In this document: piece by piece, positions 51,489 to 61,597 of the stretch | Position numbering within the stretch: position 1 is the first letter of the stretch | How the letters are laid out: every line of letters starts with the position of its first letter | Source of the DNA: Azorinus chamasolen | Taxonomy: Eukaryota; Mollusca; Bivalvia; Cardiida; Solecurtidae | NCBI GenBank assembly: GCA_963576725.1 | Contig: OY755243.1 | Span: forward strand, 36,245,846 to 36,309,845 | DNA: 64,000 nt | Direction of reading: 5' to 3' | Notes under the pieces: generated by a model | Databases searched by the model: none | Told to the model about the DNA's origin: nothing | What the model saw: only the letters and a program-made list of their open reading frames with translations | Made by a program: the position numbers and the translations under genes

Positions 51489-51880
51489 TAGTAAAACCCA
51501 TCTAATGCGACAACCAAAAAGAGGTCTTTCTGGATCTTAAAGACACGTGACAGCTTAAAACCCATTCCCTCATATTGACGACTCTGTAAAAGTCACTTTG
51601 TGAAAACATTGTGATAAATAGAGCATTTGCTCCTATAGGAGCAAATGCTCTATTTATCACAATGGTTTCAAACTACAAAATTCTAGAATTTTCCTTTTCT
51701 CTAGTTAATGCTCCTTTTCGGTAGATTTATTCAACGAGGTTGTATTTAAAAATAGCCTATAATAATAAGGGAATAGGTTAATGCAGAACGAAAGCTCCTG
51801 TATGATCATTTTGCATTACTTTCACCCTGCATTAAGCAACCAAATAAGCAAAATAGTCGCCTTAGAGGGGGTTTACTGTA
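51489..51880. mobile_element. Family D element interrupted by a family A element
   Basis: Left: TATAGTAAAACCCATCTAATG, CACGTGACAGC. Right: TGCAGAACGAAAGCTCC, TTTGCATTACTTTCACC, CTGCATTAAGCAACC, GGGGGTTTACTGTA. The break is exactly at the TTAA of the stem motif AGCTTAATGCAG. Confidence 0.88.
51555..51781. mobile_element. Family A element inserted at TTAA of a family D stem
   Basis: TTAAAACCCATTCCCTC to AAGGGAATAGGTTAA. Stem ATTGTGATAAATAGAGC; tip GCTCCTATAGGAGC. Flanked by CAGC before and TGCAG after; the undisturbed D motif is CAGCTTAATGCAG, so TTAA was duplicated. Confidence 0.92.
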
Positions 51881-52381
51881 TTAGGACAGTATATCCCTCG
51901 AGGTCAGTGGCATTTTTAATGCCACCTTGTTAATATGTCCGAGTTATTTACTAAGTCAGGTGTTAACGGAGTCAACGGACAGTAGGTACCACGCGTGACA
52001 TCAGTATGCTGACATACAGACCAGTCCATAATGAGTCGCAGTCAGTATTTGTATATCATACGAAACTAATGAAGTGTCCTCCTTCCAAGTCAGTGTCAAA
52101 TAAATGTACATGTATTGAAATGACAAACAGATGCAAGTACTATGTAATAATAATGATGATGGTAATAATAATAATAGGCGAAGAACAACAACCATATAGT
52201 AGTAGTGCATGTAGTAGTAATATCGTTTCTATTTACAAGTAGATGTCACGATGACAATTATTTTTTTAGTTTGGTCCATAATGTCGTCGACCTATACTTT
52301 GGAGGGGCCTTGAAAAGCGGAGAATCTATCAATTTAATGAGAGAAAATACTTGCAATTCCCAAGGATAATTAAAGAAAACA
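51881..52381. other. No recognised gene; small simple repeat
   Basis: TAATAATAATGATGATGG and TAATAATAATAATAG near 52145-52180; AGTAGTAGTGCATGTAGTAG near 52200. Otherwise unassigned. Confidence 0.4.
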
Positions 52382-52669
52382 TTAAATAGAAAACAGCACT
52401 ATGGTTTTGCCACTAATCATAGCCTGATTAGAAGTAACAGGAAAAGACCCAGACGTCTGAATGGCTATAGAAGGTTTCTCCTGTTCCAGTTTCAGAGAAT
52501 GGTCGGTTCTACGGCCACCTATCGAAGTTATCGTGTTGGTTATTTCGATATCGGCTGTCATTGCTTTGCTTCTTGAAAAATAATTTGAAACAGAAGACTG
52601 GTTGCACGTGTGCTTATAACCCTTTAGTTGACGCAAGATGGAAATTGCACGCTGGTCACTTCCGTACAT
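52382..52669 (-). CDS. Unassigned 95-codon open frame
   Basis: Minus strand, ends TAA-like after VLFSI. Starts MYGSDQRAISILRQLKGY and includes DIEITNTITSIGGRRTDHSL. Composition looks protein-like, and no repeat family covers it. The start codon lies directly beside a family D copy (52672-52860), so a true upstream part may have been cut off. No signal peptide or membrane segment. Not recognised; it may be a terminal exon or chance. Confidence 0.33.
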   Translation of the reverse strand: MYGSDQRAISILRQLKGYKHTCNQSSVSNYFSRSKAMTADIEITNTITSIGGRRTDHSLKLEQEKPSIAIQTSGSFPVTSNQAMISGKTIVLFSI

Positions 52670-52671
52670 TA

Positions 52672-52860
52672 TACAGTAGAAACTGGTTGTCTAACTATTG
52701 CAATGTAAGGTAGGTGGTAGCTTAATGTAGGTCAAACGTAATACAGAAAGCTCCTATAGGAGCTTTCTGTATTACTTTTGCCCTGCATTAAGCATCCACC
52801 TGCTTTTTAAGACTCAAATGTTCAATAAATAAATGACCGCCTAAGTCAGATTCTATCGTA
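52672..52860. mobile_element. Family D element
   Basis: TACAGTAGAAACTGG, AGGTGGTAGCTTAATG, CAGAAA, tip GCTCCTATAGGAGC, TTTCTGTATTAC, GCATTAAGCATCCACCTGC, GATTCTATCGTA. Confidence 0.87.
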
Positions 52861-52900
52861 TGCATTAACTAATGTCTTATACTCCTAAATAAAACATGAA

Positions 52901-54833
52901 TACAGTAAAACCTCTCTATAACGGCCATTAAGTTACATCAAGTATTTTGTGTTAAAGGCAGGTGACTGCTTAAAGCAAGGTGAACGTAAAACGGAGCGTT
53001 CTGTTTTATTATACCCCCCTTTTGAAAAAATGGGGGTATATTGCTTTGCACATGTCGGTCGGTCGGTCGGTCGGTCGGTCTGTCGGTCGGTCGGTCGGTC
53101 GGTCGGTCGGTCGGTAGATCGATGGTTTCCGAATGATAACTAATAAACGACTTGGCCTAGAATCTTCAAACTTGCTGTGGTGGTTGGTCATGACAAGTAG
53201 ATGATCCCTATTGTTTTTGAGGTCACTAGGTCAAAGGTCAAGGTCACCATGACCTTAAATGGTGAAATAGTTTCCGATCAATAACTGCTCAAGGGTTTGG
53301 CTTGGGATCTTCAAACTTGCTGTGGTGGTTGGTCATGACCACTAGATGAACCCTATTGATTTTAAGGTCACTAGGTCAAAGGTCAAGGTCACCATGTCCT
53401 GAAATGGTTAAATGGTTTCCGATCAATAACTGCTCAAGGATTTAGCTTAGAATCTTCAAACTTGCTGTGGTAGTTGGTCATGACCACTGGATGACCCCTA
53501 TTGATTTTGAGGTCACTAGGTCAAAGGTCAAGGTCACCATGACCTTAACTGGTAAAATGGTTTCTGATCGATAACTGCTCAAGGGTTTGGCTTAGGACCT
53601 TCAAATTTGCTGTGGTTGTTGGTAATGACCACTAGATGACCACTATTGTTTTTTAGGTCACTAGGTCAAAGGTCAAGGTCACCATGCTCTTAACTGGTGA
53701 AATGGTTTGCAATCAATAACTGCTCAATGGTTTGGCTTAGAATCTTCAATATTGCTGCGGTAGTTGGTCATGACAAATGGATGACCCCTATTGTATTTGA
53801 GGTCACTAGGTCAAAGGTCAAGGTCACCATGACCTTAACTTGTAAAATGGTTTCTGATCAATAACTGTTCAAGGGTTTGGCTTAGGATCTTCAAATTTGC
53901 TTTGGTAGTTGGCCATGACCACTGGATGACCCCTATTGATTTTGAGGTCACTAGGTCAAAGGTCAAGGTCACCATGACCTTAACTGATGAAATGGTTTCT
54001 GATCAATAACTGCTCAAGAGTTTGGCTTAGGACCTTCAAATTTGCTTAGGTGGTTGTTCATGACAACTGGATGACCCCTGTTGTGTTTTAGGTCACTAGG
54101 TCAAAGGTCAAGGTCACCATGACCTTAACTGGTGAAATGGTTTGCGATCAATAACTGCTCAAGGGTTTGGCTTAGGATCTTCAAACTTGCTGTGGTGGTT
54201 GGTCATGACCAATAGATAACCCCTATTATTTTTTAGGTCACTAGGTCAAAGGTCAAGGTCACCATGACTTTTACTGTTGAAATGTTTTGTGATCAATAAC
54301 TGCTCAAGGGTTTGACTTAGAATCTTCAAACTTGCTGTGGTGGTTGGTCATAACAACTAGATGACCCCTTTTGATTTTGAGGTCACTAGATCAAAGGTCA
54401 AGGTCATCATGACCTTAACTGATGAAATGGTTTCAAATTAATAACTGCTCAATGGTTTGGGTCGGGATCTTCAAACTTGCTGTGGTAGTTGGTCGTGACC
54501 ACTAGATGACCCCTATAGTTGTTGAGGTCACTAGGTCAAAGGTCAAGGTCACCATGACCTTAATATGTGAAATGTTTTCAGATCAATAAATGATCAGTGG
54601 TTTGGCTTAGGATCTTCAAAGTTGCTGTGGTGATTAGTCATGACCGCTAGATGACCTCTATAGTTGAGGTCACTAGATCAAAGGTCAGGGGGTCTGGGGG
54701 GTATAAATGTTTCACAAACATCTCTTGTTTCACCTTGCTTTAAGCAGCCACCTACCCTAAATACCAACTTATTACCAACCAATTAACACAATTTAGTGGC
54801 CGTTGTAGAGAGGTTTTACTGTATATAGCATCA
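52901..54833. mobile_element. Family C element split by T4
   Basis: Left 52901-53008: TACAGTAAAACCTCTCTATAAC, GGCAGGTGACTGCTTAAAGC, GGAGCGTTCTGTTTTA. Right 54730-54833: CACCTTGCTTTAAGCAGCC, AATTTAGTGGCCGTTGTAG, AGGTTTTACTGTA. Together they make one C copy missing only part of the tip. Confidence 0.9.
53009..54729 (+). mobile_element. Tailed repeat T4 with eleven 145-bp units
   Basis: Starts TTATACCCCCCTTTTG with hairpin partner AATGGGGGTATA, then a TCGG run (53056-53116). The motif GGTCACTAGGTCAAAGGTCA begins at 53221, 53366, 53511, 53656, 53801, 53946, 54091, 54236, 54381, 54526 and 54668, a strict 145-bp step except the last. It ends GGGGGGTATAAA (mirror of the 5' stem), the small hairpin TGTTTCACAAACA, and TCTCTTGTTT. 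Inserted in a family C copy. No encoded protein. Confidence 0.85.
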
Positions 54834-54861
54834 CATCTAAGAGCATTTGACGTGTTATAAA

Positions 54862-54947
54862 CATACCCAATCAGATGGATCCTACAGGAGCTGTCTGTGC
54901 TGGGTCTGCTCTGTTTGCAAAGGCAAAACTGTCAATTAAAGGGTTAA
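54862..54947. repeat. Family B fragment
   Basis: ACCCAATCAGATGGATCC, tip TACAGGAGC, TGTCTGTGCTGGGTCTGC, end GGGTTAA. Confidence 0.72.
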
Positions 54948-55061
54948 ACTGAGCCAAAGTACAGTCTGGTATGTAAATAGTGTAGATAAATCAGACCGGT
55001 CTATTGACCTGTATACAAATGTATCAACAGACTAAGAGCGATTGGTACGTATAAGTCAGAT

Positions 55062-55269
55062 TACAGTAAAACCTCTCTATAACGGCCACTAAATTGTGTT
55101 AATTAGTTGGTATTTGGGGCAGGTGGCTGCTTAAAGCAAGATGAAAGTAAAACAGAACGCTCCTATAGGAGCGTTCTGTTTTACTTTCACCTTGCTTTAA
55201 GCAGCCACCTGCATTTAATACAAAATACTTATTGTAATTTAGTGGCCGTTATAGAGAGTTTTTACTGTA
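55062..55269. mobile_element. Family C element, complete reference copy
   Basis: TACAGTAAAACCTCTCTATAAC to TATAGAGAGTTTTTACTGTA. Stem GGCAGGTGGCTGCTTAAAGC with CAGAACGCTCC, tip TATA, GGAGCGTTCTG, CTTGCTTTAAGCAGCCACC. Confidence 0.92.
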
Positions 55270-55760
55270 GTAAGGTTGCTACCTTTCAGAACCAGTTCGG
55301 TCAAGGAGACCGAATGAATCACAGCACAACATGTTGCAGTTTCTTTTTGTTACAAGTGAAAGAGATACTGTTTATAAATCACGATTTTCACTGAAGTGCG
55401 ACTTCTCTGTACATAGAAAACCTTTGGGGCAACTGTCGGGTCGTTATGATACAGGTGATAAACAGCATCCTGGTTGTCCATATGTACTTTGTAACGTTAA
55501 AGGCTTGTTCTTCCAAGAACTGCGAAAGTCATCAAAACCGCACCAGTGCACGACAAACTGCATCAAAATGCGTGCACATCACCTCAGTCCAGGTAGTCAT
55601 ATCTGCTGATATACAGAACAGTGTCGTCGCGATTTTTCTTGAAACTGTCATTGAGCAGTTTGCCTTTTATAGGTTCAACCCTATATTTATTCATACGATA
55701 TAATTATCATATTGCAGAGATCGGGCTTAGATGAAAATCCTAAAAGGAAGTGTAATTTTT
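55270..55760 (+). other. Unique stretch with overlapping open frames, no gene called
   Basis: Plus-strand frames of 92 and 85 codons overlap at 55331-55703 in different phases. Composition is balanced and no repeat family covers it. The first includes SGRYDTGDKQHPGCPYV. Neither is recognised and no splice sites support an exon. Confidence 0.3.
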
Positions 55761-55893
55761 AATTTGTTATCAGGTAACTTAATACAAGAAGAAAATAGTG
55801 CAGACCGCTCCTGAATTAGCATTACGTTTGCCACGTACATGTATTCAGCCACGTGCTTGTTACTACTCCAGTATATAATTGGTAAATGCTCTC

Positions 55894-56007
55894 TTAACCC
55901 ATTACCTCGTAGGCTATTTTTAGATAAACCTCTTTCAATAAATCTACCGAAAAGGAGCACTAACGGGAGAAAAGGAAACTTTTATAATTTTACAGTTTGA
56001 AACCATT
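55894..56007. repeat. Family A left arm, continuing into a minisatellite
   Basis: TTAACCCATTACCTCG, AATAAATCTACCGAAAAGG, GGAGAAAAGGAAAC, GTTTGAAACCATTG, then the 51-bp array. Confidence 0.82.
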
Positions 56008-56660
56008 GATACCATTGAGTTGCATTCATACTTACACACCTAACGCATTGAAACCATTGATACCATTGAGTTGCATTCATACTTACACACCTAACGCATT
56101 GAAACCATTGATACCATTCAGTTGCATTCATACTTACACACCTAACGCATTGAAACCATTGATACCATTGAGTTGCATTCATACTTACACACCTAACGCA
56201 TTGAAACCATTGATACCATTCAGTTGCATTCATACTTACACACCTAACGCATTGAAACCATTGATACCATTCAGTTGCATTCATACTTACACACCTAACG
56301 CATTGAAACCATTGATACCATTGAGTTGCATTCATACTTACACACCTAACGCATTGAAACCATTGATACCATTCAGTTGCATTCATACTTACACACCTAA
56401 CGCATTGAAACCATTGATACCATTGAGTTGCATTCATACTTACACACCTAACGCATTGAAACCATTGATACCATTCAGTTGCATTCATACTTACACACCT
56501 AACGCATTGAAACCATTGATACCATTCAGTTGCATTCATACTTACACACCTAACGCATTGAAACCATTGATACCATTCAGTTGCATTCATACTTACACAC
56601 CTAACGCATTGAAACCATTGATACCATTCAGTTGCATTCATACTTACACACCTAACGCAT
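55998..56660. repeat. 51-bp minisatellite, exactly 13 copies
   Basis: Unit TTGAAACCATTGATACCATT then S-AGTTGCATTCATACTTACAC and ACCTAACGCA. 663 bp = 13 x 51. The only variable site I see is G or C in CATTG/CAGTTG; in order: G G C G C C G C G C C C C. 51 is a multiple of 3, so both strands stay open (228 and 219 codons); these are not genes. The array is followed by GCATTTGCT, the family A stem next to the tip. Confidence 0.95.
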
Positions 56661-56675
56661 TTGCTGATGAAGAAA

Positions 56676-56885
56676 TACAGTGAACCCCCTCTCCAAAACG
56701 GATATTAAATTTGGTATAAATATCGGTCTTGGAGACAGATGGAAGCTTAATGCAAGGTGAAAGTCATTCAAAAAGCTCCTAGAGGAGCTTTCTGCATGAC
56801 TTTTACCTTGCATTAAGCAGCCACCTGCCTAAACGTATCTAAATTCTTCTCTACTAAAATTCTGGTTTGGAGGGTTTTAACTGTA
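56676..56885. mobile_element. Family D element with TA ends
   Basis: TACAGTGAACCCCCTCTCC to GGAGGGTTTTAACTGTA. Stem GGAAGCTTAATGCAAGG, tip AGCTCCTAGAGGAGCT, TTTCTGCATGAC, TGCATTAAGCAGCCACCTG. Confidence 0.88.
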
Positions 56886-56949
56886 ATGTCAATGTGACAT
56901 TTTATTAGTGGGGTTACATAAACTGTAAATGAACACGGAATTACTTGAC

Positions 56950-57085
56950 CCTTGCCGAATCTGTATGATCGGATGTAAGTAAAATACATAAGCAAGCCGT
57001 ATTGACCCTGAGCAGACGGCTCCAACAGAAGCTGTTTGATCTGGATCTACTTTGTTTGCAAAGGCGTCTCTGTCAGTGAAAAGGA
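56950..57085. repeat. Family B element, partial
   Basis: TTGACCCTGAGCAGACGG, CTCCAACAGAAGC, GTTTGATCTGGATCTAC, CAAAGGCGTCTCTGTCAG. Same subtype as 1730-1852. Confidence 0.7.
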
Positions 57086-57109
57086 AAATTTATACCTACA
57101 TGTATTTCA

Positions 57110-57336
57110 TTAACCCATTCCCTCATAGGCTATTTTAGATCCAACCTATTTGAATAAATCTACCAAAAAGGAGCATTTATTTGAGAAAAGGAAACTTTTA
57201 GAATTGTGAAGTTTTGAAACTATTGTGATAAATACAGCATTTGCTCCTTTGGAGCAAATGCTCTATTTATCACAATGGTTTGAAGAAGTGATTTTTACAA
57301 AGGCGTATAAATGCGTATTTATGGAGGAAATGGATA
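57110..57336. repeat. Family A element, full length
   Basis: TTAACCCATTCCCTC to GGAGGAAATGGATAA. Stem ATTGTGATAAATACAGC, tip GCTCCTTTGGAGC, ATGCTCTATTTATCACAATGG. Confidence 0.88.
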
Positions 57337-57442
57337 ACACAATTCGGCTTAGATAAAACATGAAGTAAATAGAAACCTTTGAAACCTCGACTAATACAGA
57401 ACGATTGATAAGGATGCGTGTACAAATACTAAAACATGTCAC

Positions 57443-57533
57443 TTATGTTGTGACCACTCTTTAAATACGTCTCGAAGACACGATTTTATCGAATAGTCAC
57501 AATATAGGGTTTGGTTCAGAAATAAAGGAGCTG
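57443..57533. repeat. Family H element
   Basis: GTTGTGACCACTCTTTAAAT, CTCGAAGACACGATTTTATC, AATAGTCACAATATAGGGTT, TTCAGAAAT. Confidence 0.68.
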
Positions 57534-58120
57534 TTATCGTTAATATTTTAATGTACACAGTTTGTCTGGGCCTCTATAATATCAGTGTGAAACGATGAAG
57601 AAACAAGCCGATTATCAGTGCACGCCATTTTCTGATTATAGTGGGTAAATGCGACTGACCACCGGTGTTTGATTATCAATGGCTTCTGTGTTACGGACAC
57701 TTAATCTACAACAGGGAGGTTACTTTGACCGGGTATTATATAATTCAGACAGGATGTGAACAATCATGTTGTATTTAATGGTCACCTTTTGACCCCTCGT
57801 GACCCCTCCAATAGACATTCATAATACAGGCCGTCTGATCTGACGATGATAATGGAGAGCAGGGTCGCCCTTTGCTTTGTGCCCAAGATGGACACTTGAA
57901 AAATGCATTCCTTGGAATGTTTCTATTAGTGTTTCTTTGTGAATTTGAAATGGAAAATCGTTGAACCAATGACACCGTGCTTTAGAGACAACATTGCTTG
58001 CATTCTTTATGTTACCAACTGTTAACTAGAACAATAATCTCACCCAGATGTATGCTGGAGGCGCGTTTTCTCATTGTCCGTGTTAATTCCACCGAAAGCA
58101 CTGACCAGCGAAAACATATA
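57534..58120. other. No recognised gene or repeat
   Basis: Composition is more balanced than average; short frames on both strands are not recognised. Confidence 0.35.
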
Positions 58121-58340
58121 TTAGCCCTTTCCCTGTTCAGTGTTCATGTACGAAATAATGACATTATATATGCATATTTATTAGCTGAATATCTACAATG
58201 TAAACTGTTCAAGGAAATTAAATTTGTATTATGTCAAAAGCAAACAGGAAACCCTGATCAGACGGCTCATGGAGGAGCCGGCTGATCTGGGTCTACTCTG
58301 CAAATGCGTGAAAAAAGCGTTTATATTAGGAAAAGTATTA
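58121..58340. repeat. Family B element
   Basis: TTAGCCCTTTCCCTG, AACCCTGATCAGACGGCTC, ATGGAGGAGCC, GGCTGATCTGGGTCTAC, ATTAGGAAAAGTATTA. Confidence 0.8.
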
Positions 58341-58499
58341 CCATGTCGTCAACACGTTTGAATAATTACTTACAAATGATAGCCTTTAAAAATAAAACTT
58401 TATTACAAAGGCACATTGTATTGATCTCAATTGTCATAAGATGCACCGAGGTGTATGTGCACGTACTTTACGCCAATTAAATGTTGTAACCAGTTAGCA

Positions 58500-58640
58500 T
58501 AGTGAAGTCTCGCTAAATGCCATACTTTATTAACATAACAGGTGGTTGCTTAAACAGGTCAAAAGTAATGCAGAAAGTTATTATAGGAGCTTTCTACATA
58601 ACTCGTGTCCTGCATTAAGCTACCACATGTTGTAAAATTT
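58500..58640. mobile_element. Family D element, left end decayed
   Basis: AGTGAAGTCTCGCTAAATG, GGTGGTTGCTTAAACAGG, GCAGAAAGTTATTATAGGAGC, TTTCTACATAAC, CTGCATTAAGCTACC. Confidence 0.75.
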
Positions 58641-58653
58641 CGTGAAAATGAGA

Positions 58654-58857
58654 TTAACCCTTTGTCTCATTAAACCTCAAGTAAGAAATAATAACATCAT
58701 GAATATCAATTACAGTAGACGATTTTTTTATAATTTGCATATGGACATTTGGGCATAAGCAAACAGAGCAGACCTCGACCAGACGGCCTCTTAGGAGTCG
58801 TCTGATGTGGGTTTACTCTGTTTGCAAAGACATGACAATGCGTATCTATGAGCTTAA
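58654..58857. repeat. Family B2 element
   Basis: TTAACCCTTTGTCTC, GCAGACCTCGACCAGACGG, CCTCTTAGGAG, TCGTCTGATGTGGGTTTAC, ATGAGCTTAA. Confidence 0.8.
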
Positions 58858-59295
58858 TTCCACTTCAATGAAAAATTAATCTGGCTTGCAATTTACCAAC
58901 ATGTTGTCTACAGATAAGACAAAGTAACCCGGCAACTAATCAGTATCAAGGCTGTTAGACACTGTCCGTAGTTTCTCAAATAAAATAGCTCCAAATAAGA
59001 GTTGAAACAGCCATTATTTATACAGCGCAATAAGGCGAAGCATACCGGCTCACGTTAGCTTGATAACTAGGCAATATGTATTCGCCAAAAACAACAAATC
59101 TAGGAGCGGAGCAGCAGATTTGTCAAACTAGAAATTACCGGAAAATAAGATGTCTGTCAGTAAGCGCTACCTGTCATACCGTGACAAGTTTACTAGCGTC
59201 GAGTCGCGTTCCAGAGTTCTTCCGATTTCCACATTAATCGTTCGATAGACAGAGAGATTCATGTCTGATCAAGGAATCTATTTAAGCTGCACGAA
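58858..59295. other. No recognised gene or repeat
   Basis: Balanced composition; nothing identifiable. Confidence 0.35.
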
Positions 59296-59536
59296 TAGTA
59301 AAACTCATATAAGGCAATCACCAACAAGAACTGCAAGACGTGGTCTAATCTTAGGGTTTAAAGGCATGTAGCTTAATGCAGGACGGACATTGTGCAGAAA
59401 GCTGTTGCTGAAGATGTCTGCATTACTTTCGTTCTGCATTACTTTCGTCCTGCATTAAGCAACCACCTGCTTTTTAGACGTCTTAATTTATTCAAAATGT
59501 TCATTTATTGGTGGTTTTAGAGGGGTTTTACTGTAT
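59296..59536. mobile_element. Family D element with duplicated right inner stem
   Basis: AATAGTAAAACTCATATAAG, ATGTAGCTTAATGCAGGACG, GCAGAAAGCTGTTGCTG. Then CTGCATTACTTTCGT occurs twice in tandem, before GCATTAAGCAACCACCTGC and GGGGTTTTACTGTA. Confidence 0.83.
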
Positions 59537-59589
59537 AGTTTTATATATTCACATATATATGACCCAATAAAAGGAAAGTCGTGTGTTAG

Positions 59590-59945
59590 TTTAACCCTTA
59601 CTACACAGATACGCTTTTGCAAAATTAATATTCCTCGAGTGAAAAAGAAAATTGAACATTCAGTAATCGAACAACCAATGTGCAGATACATATTTTTTTT
59701 TACAAAAGTCGTTCTTTTGATCGAACCTGGCCGTGATTATTATCAAAGACACCATAACCCTTTACACTTAACAAAGACACGCGCAAACCTTCACTCCATG
59801 GATACTGATATAGGAAATAATTTGTATTCTCATATTATCAACTGTTGCCCATGCTAGAAACTGTAAAATAAAATCTTCATAAGTCTACAGGGGCCGTCTG
59901 ATCTATGTCTTCTCTGTTTGCAAAGGCGTAGAAGGCGGATTTTTA
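59590..59945. repeat. Decayed family B2 fragments
   Basis: TTAACCCTTACTACAC at 59591; ATAACCCTTTACACTTAAC near 59755; CTACAGGGGCCGTCTGATC, CTCTGTTTGCAAAGGCG at 59887-59930. Confidence 0.55.
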
Positions 59946-60353
59946 AACTGGTCAATGGCGTATACTGGTCAATGGCGTTGGTTGTAACACATAATCAGTA
60001 ATTGCCCACTTTTAGACCTTATACTTGATAATCTATATGCTGTCTTTATTCTGCCTTTTGGGTACAAAGCTGCCAAGTTCATGACACGGTTTAAGTCAAC
60101 ATTTGGATATACGTTGGCCTATTTACAATACTGGTAGGTACGTAAAGCAATTGTTTTATAATGTCACTCCTGCGGCACACCATATAGAAATGACCAATAT
60201 GACCACGGTGACCAAGACATAGTGACCTTAAGTGACCGTTATCAGGTAAGACTATTTGATAATAATGTCAATAAATGTCGGGTTGTTGACTGGCGCATGT
60301 GTATGGTGTGCACGCGGCAACACGTATACAAGTTTGATGTTTTCCAAACCGGC
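59946..60353. other. No recognised gene or repeat
   Basis: GGTCAATGGCGTATACT and its neighbour GGTCAATGGCGTTGG form a short direct repeat near 59950-59985; TGACCAATATGACCACGGTG near 60191. Otherwise unassigned. Confidence 0.35.
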
Positions 60354-60495
60354 TATAGTAAAACCTCTCTATAACGACCACTAAATTGTGTTAATTAGTT
60401 GGTATTTAGGACAGGCACCTTGCTTTAAGCAGTAACCTGCCTTAAACACAAAATACTTGATGTAACTTAGTGGCCGTTATAGAGAGGTTTTACTG
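60354..60495. mobile_element. Family C element with collapsed hairpin
   Basis: TATAGTAAAACCTCTCTATAA to TTATAGAGAGGTTTTACTGTA. The left stem and tip are gone: GGACAG runs directly into GCACCTTGCTTTAAGCAG. Confidence 0.88.
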
Positions 60496-60589
60496 TATAT
60501 TCAAGACAGATAATAAAAATACAAGCATCAGTTTACCCCGCAAACGAAGTTTGGAGGTGAATACAGGTATTAACTTGTCCGTAGTTGTT

Positions 60590-61040
60590 GATGTTACGTG
60601 TAGCTTTTCCCGTATTTTCATGAAACTTCACAAAAACGGTCAACATGATGAGCAGTTGTGCGTGACATAATGTTTCCTTCATCGAATCCAAGATGACCTA
60701 CTAGCGACTATCTTCAATATTGCATTTCCTTGTTTACAAGTTTACAACTTTGAAGTTTCGTTGAATATTTTAAACTTCATAATAGTGATGGACATGCTTG
60801 GGGCAGTGCGTGACATGATGTTTTCCTTTCAAATTCAAGATGGCCAACATGAGGCCATTTTTGACTTTTACAGTTTTGCTGCATTTTCTAGAATATTCAC
60901 TAACATGATCAACGTGTTGGGGAGCAATGCGTGACATAATTTAATTTTGTTTCCTATTGGATTTAAGATGGCCTATTTGCGATTATTTCGGGTTTGGCAA
61001 TTTCATTGATGAACCAACTAGCTCCACAGTTTTCGCTGCA
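60590..61040 (+). repeat. Diverged tandem units, fragment of a longer repeat
   Basis: GCGTGACATAATGTTT-like motifs at 60660, 60808 and 60929, each followed by a match to CAAGATGGCC or AAGATGACC. Ends not found. Confidence 0.6.
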
Positions 61041-61206
61041 TTTTTATTGGACTAGACGAACAATAGAGACCCGGGCGGTTTAATCACGTTCAGTGTAAGC
61101 TCCAACTCACTTTAATATATTATTTTGTGCCAGACAATATAAGTCAATACAGTAACAGAAACACACAGAAACAATGTTTCCAATGCACTTCTCTAACGTT
61201 TGACTT

Positions 61207-61338
61207 ACAGCAGGTGGTAGCTTAATGCTGACCAAGATTGTAGAAATCTCCTGCAGAAGCAAAGAGCACCCACCTACTTTTTACGATTCTTGTGTTCAAT
61301 TTAAAATGAATGGTCGCTTAGGACAGGTCTTACTGTAC
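61207..61338. repeat. Family D element, decayed
   Basis: GCAGGTGGTAGCTTAATGC, CTCCTGCAGAAGC, ACCCACCTAC, GGACAGGTCTTACTGTA. The left terminus is missing. Confidence 0.7.
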
Positions 61339-61597
61339 ACATTTTGCTATCTGGCTTATTGGATGACAATTAACCATTTCCAAATACATGCATATTATTT
61401 CACCGACTGTTTCCTGGCAATCTGCACTCTGCGAATGTTAAACATTTTATATCCTAACTACTCACCAGGTTCCTGAAAGAGAACTTAGTGCCAATGTACC
61501 CAGTTACCGTACATCTACACAATAACAGAACTCAGTTTAACATTAAATAATACCCGCTGCCTAATATGAAAAGCTATTGGTACAATTACACAAAAAA

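Noticed and set aside
55982..56683. Open frames of 228 (plus) and 219 (minus) codons
   Set aside because: Both are produced by 13 copies of a 51-bp repeat; a real protein would not be open on both strands with identical periodicity.
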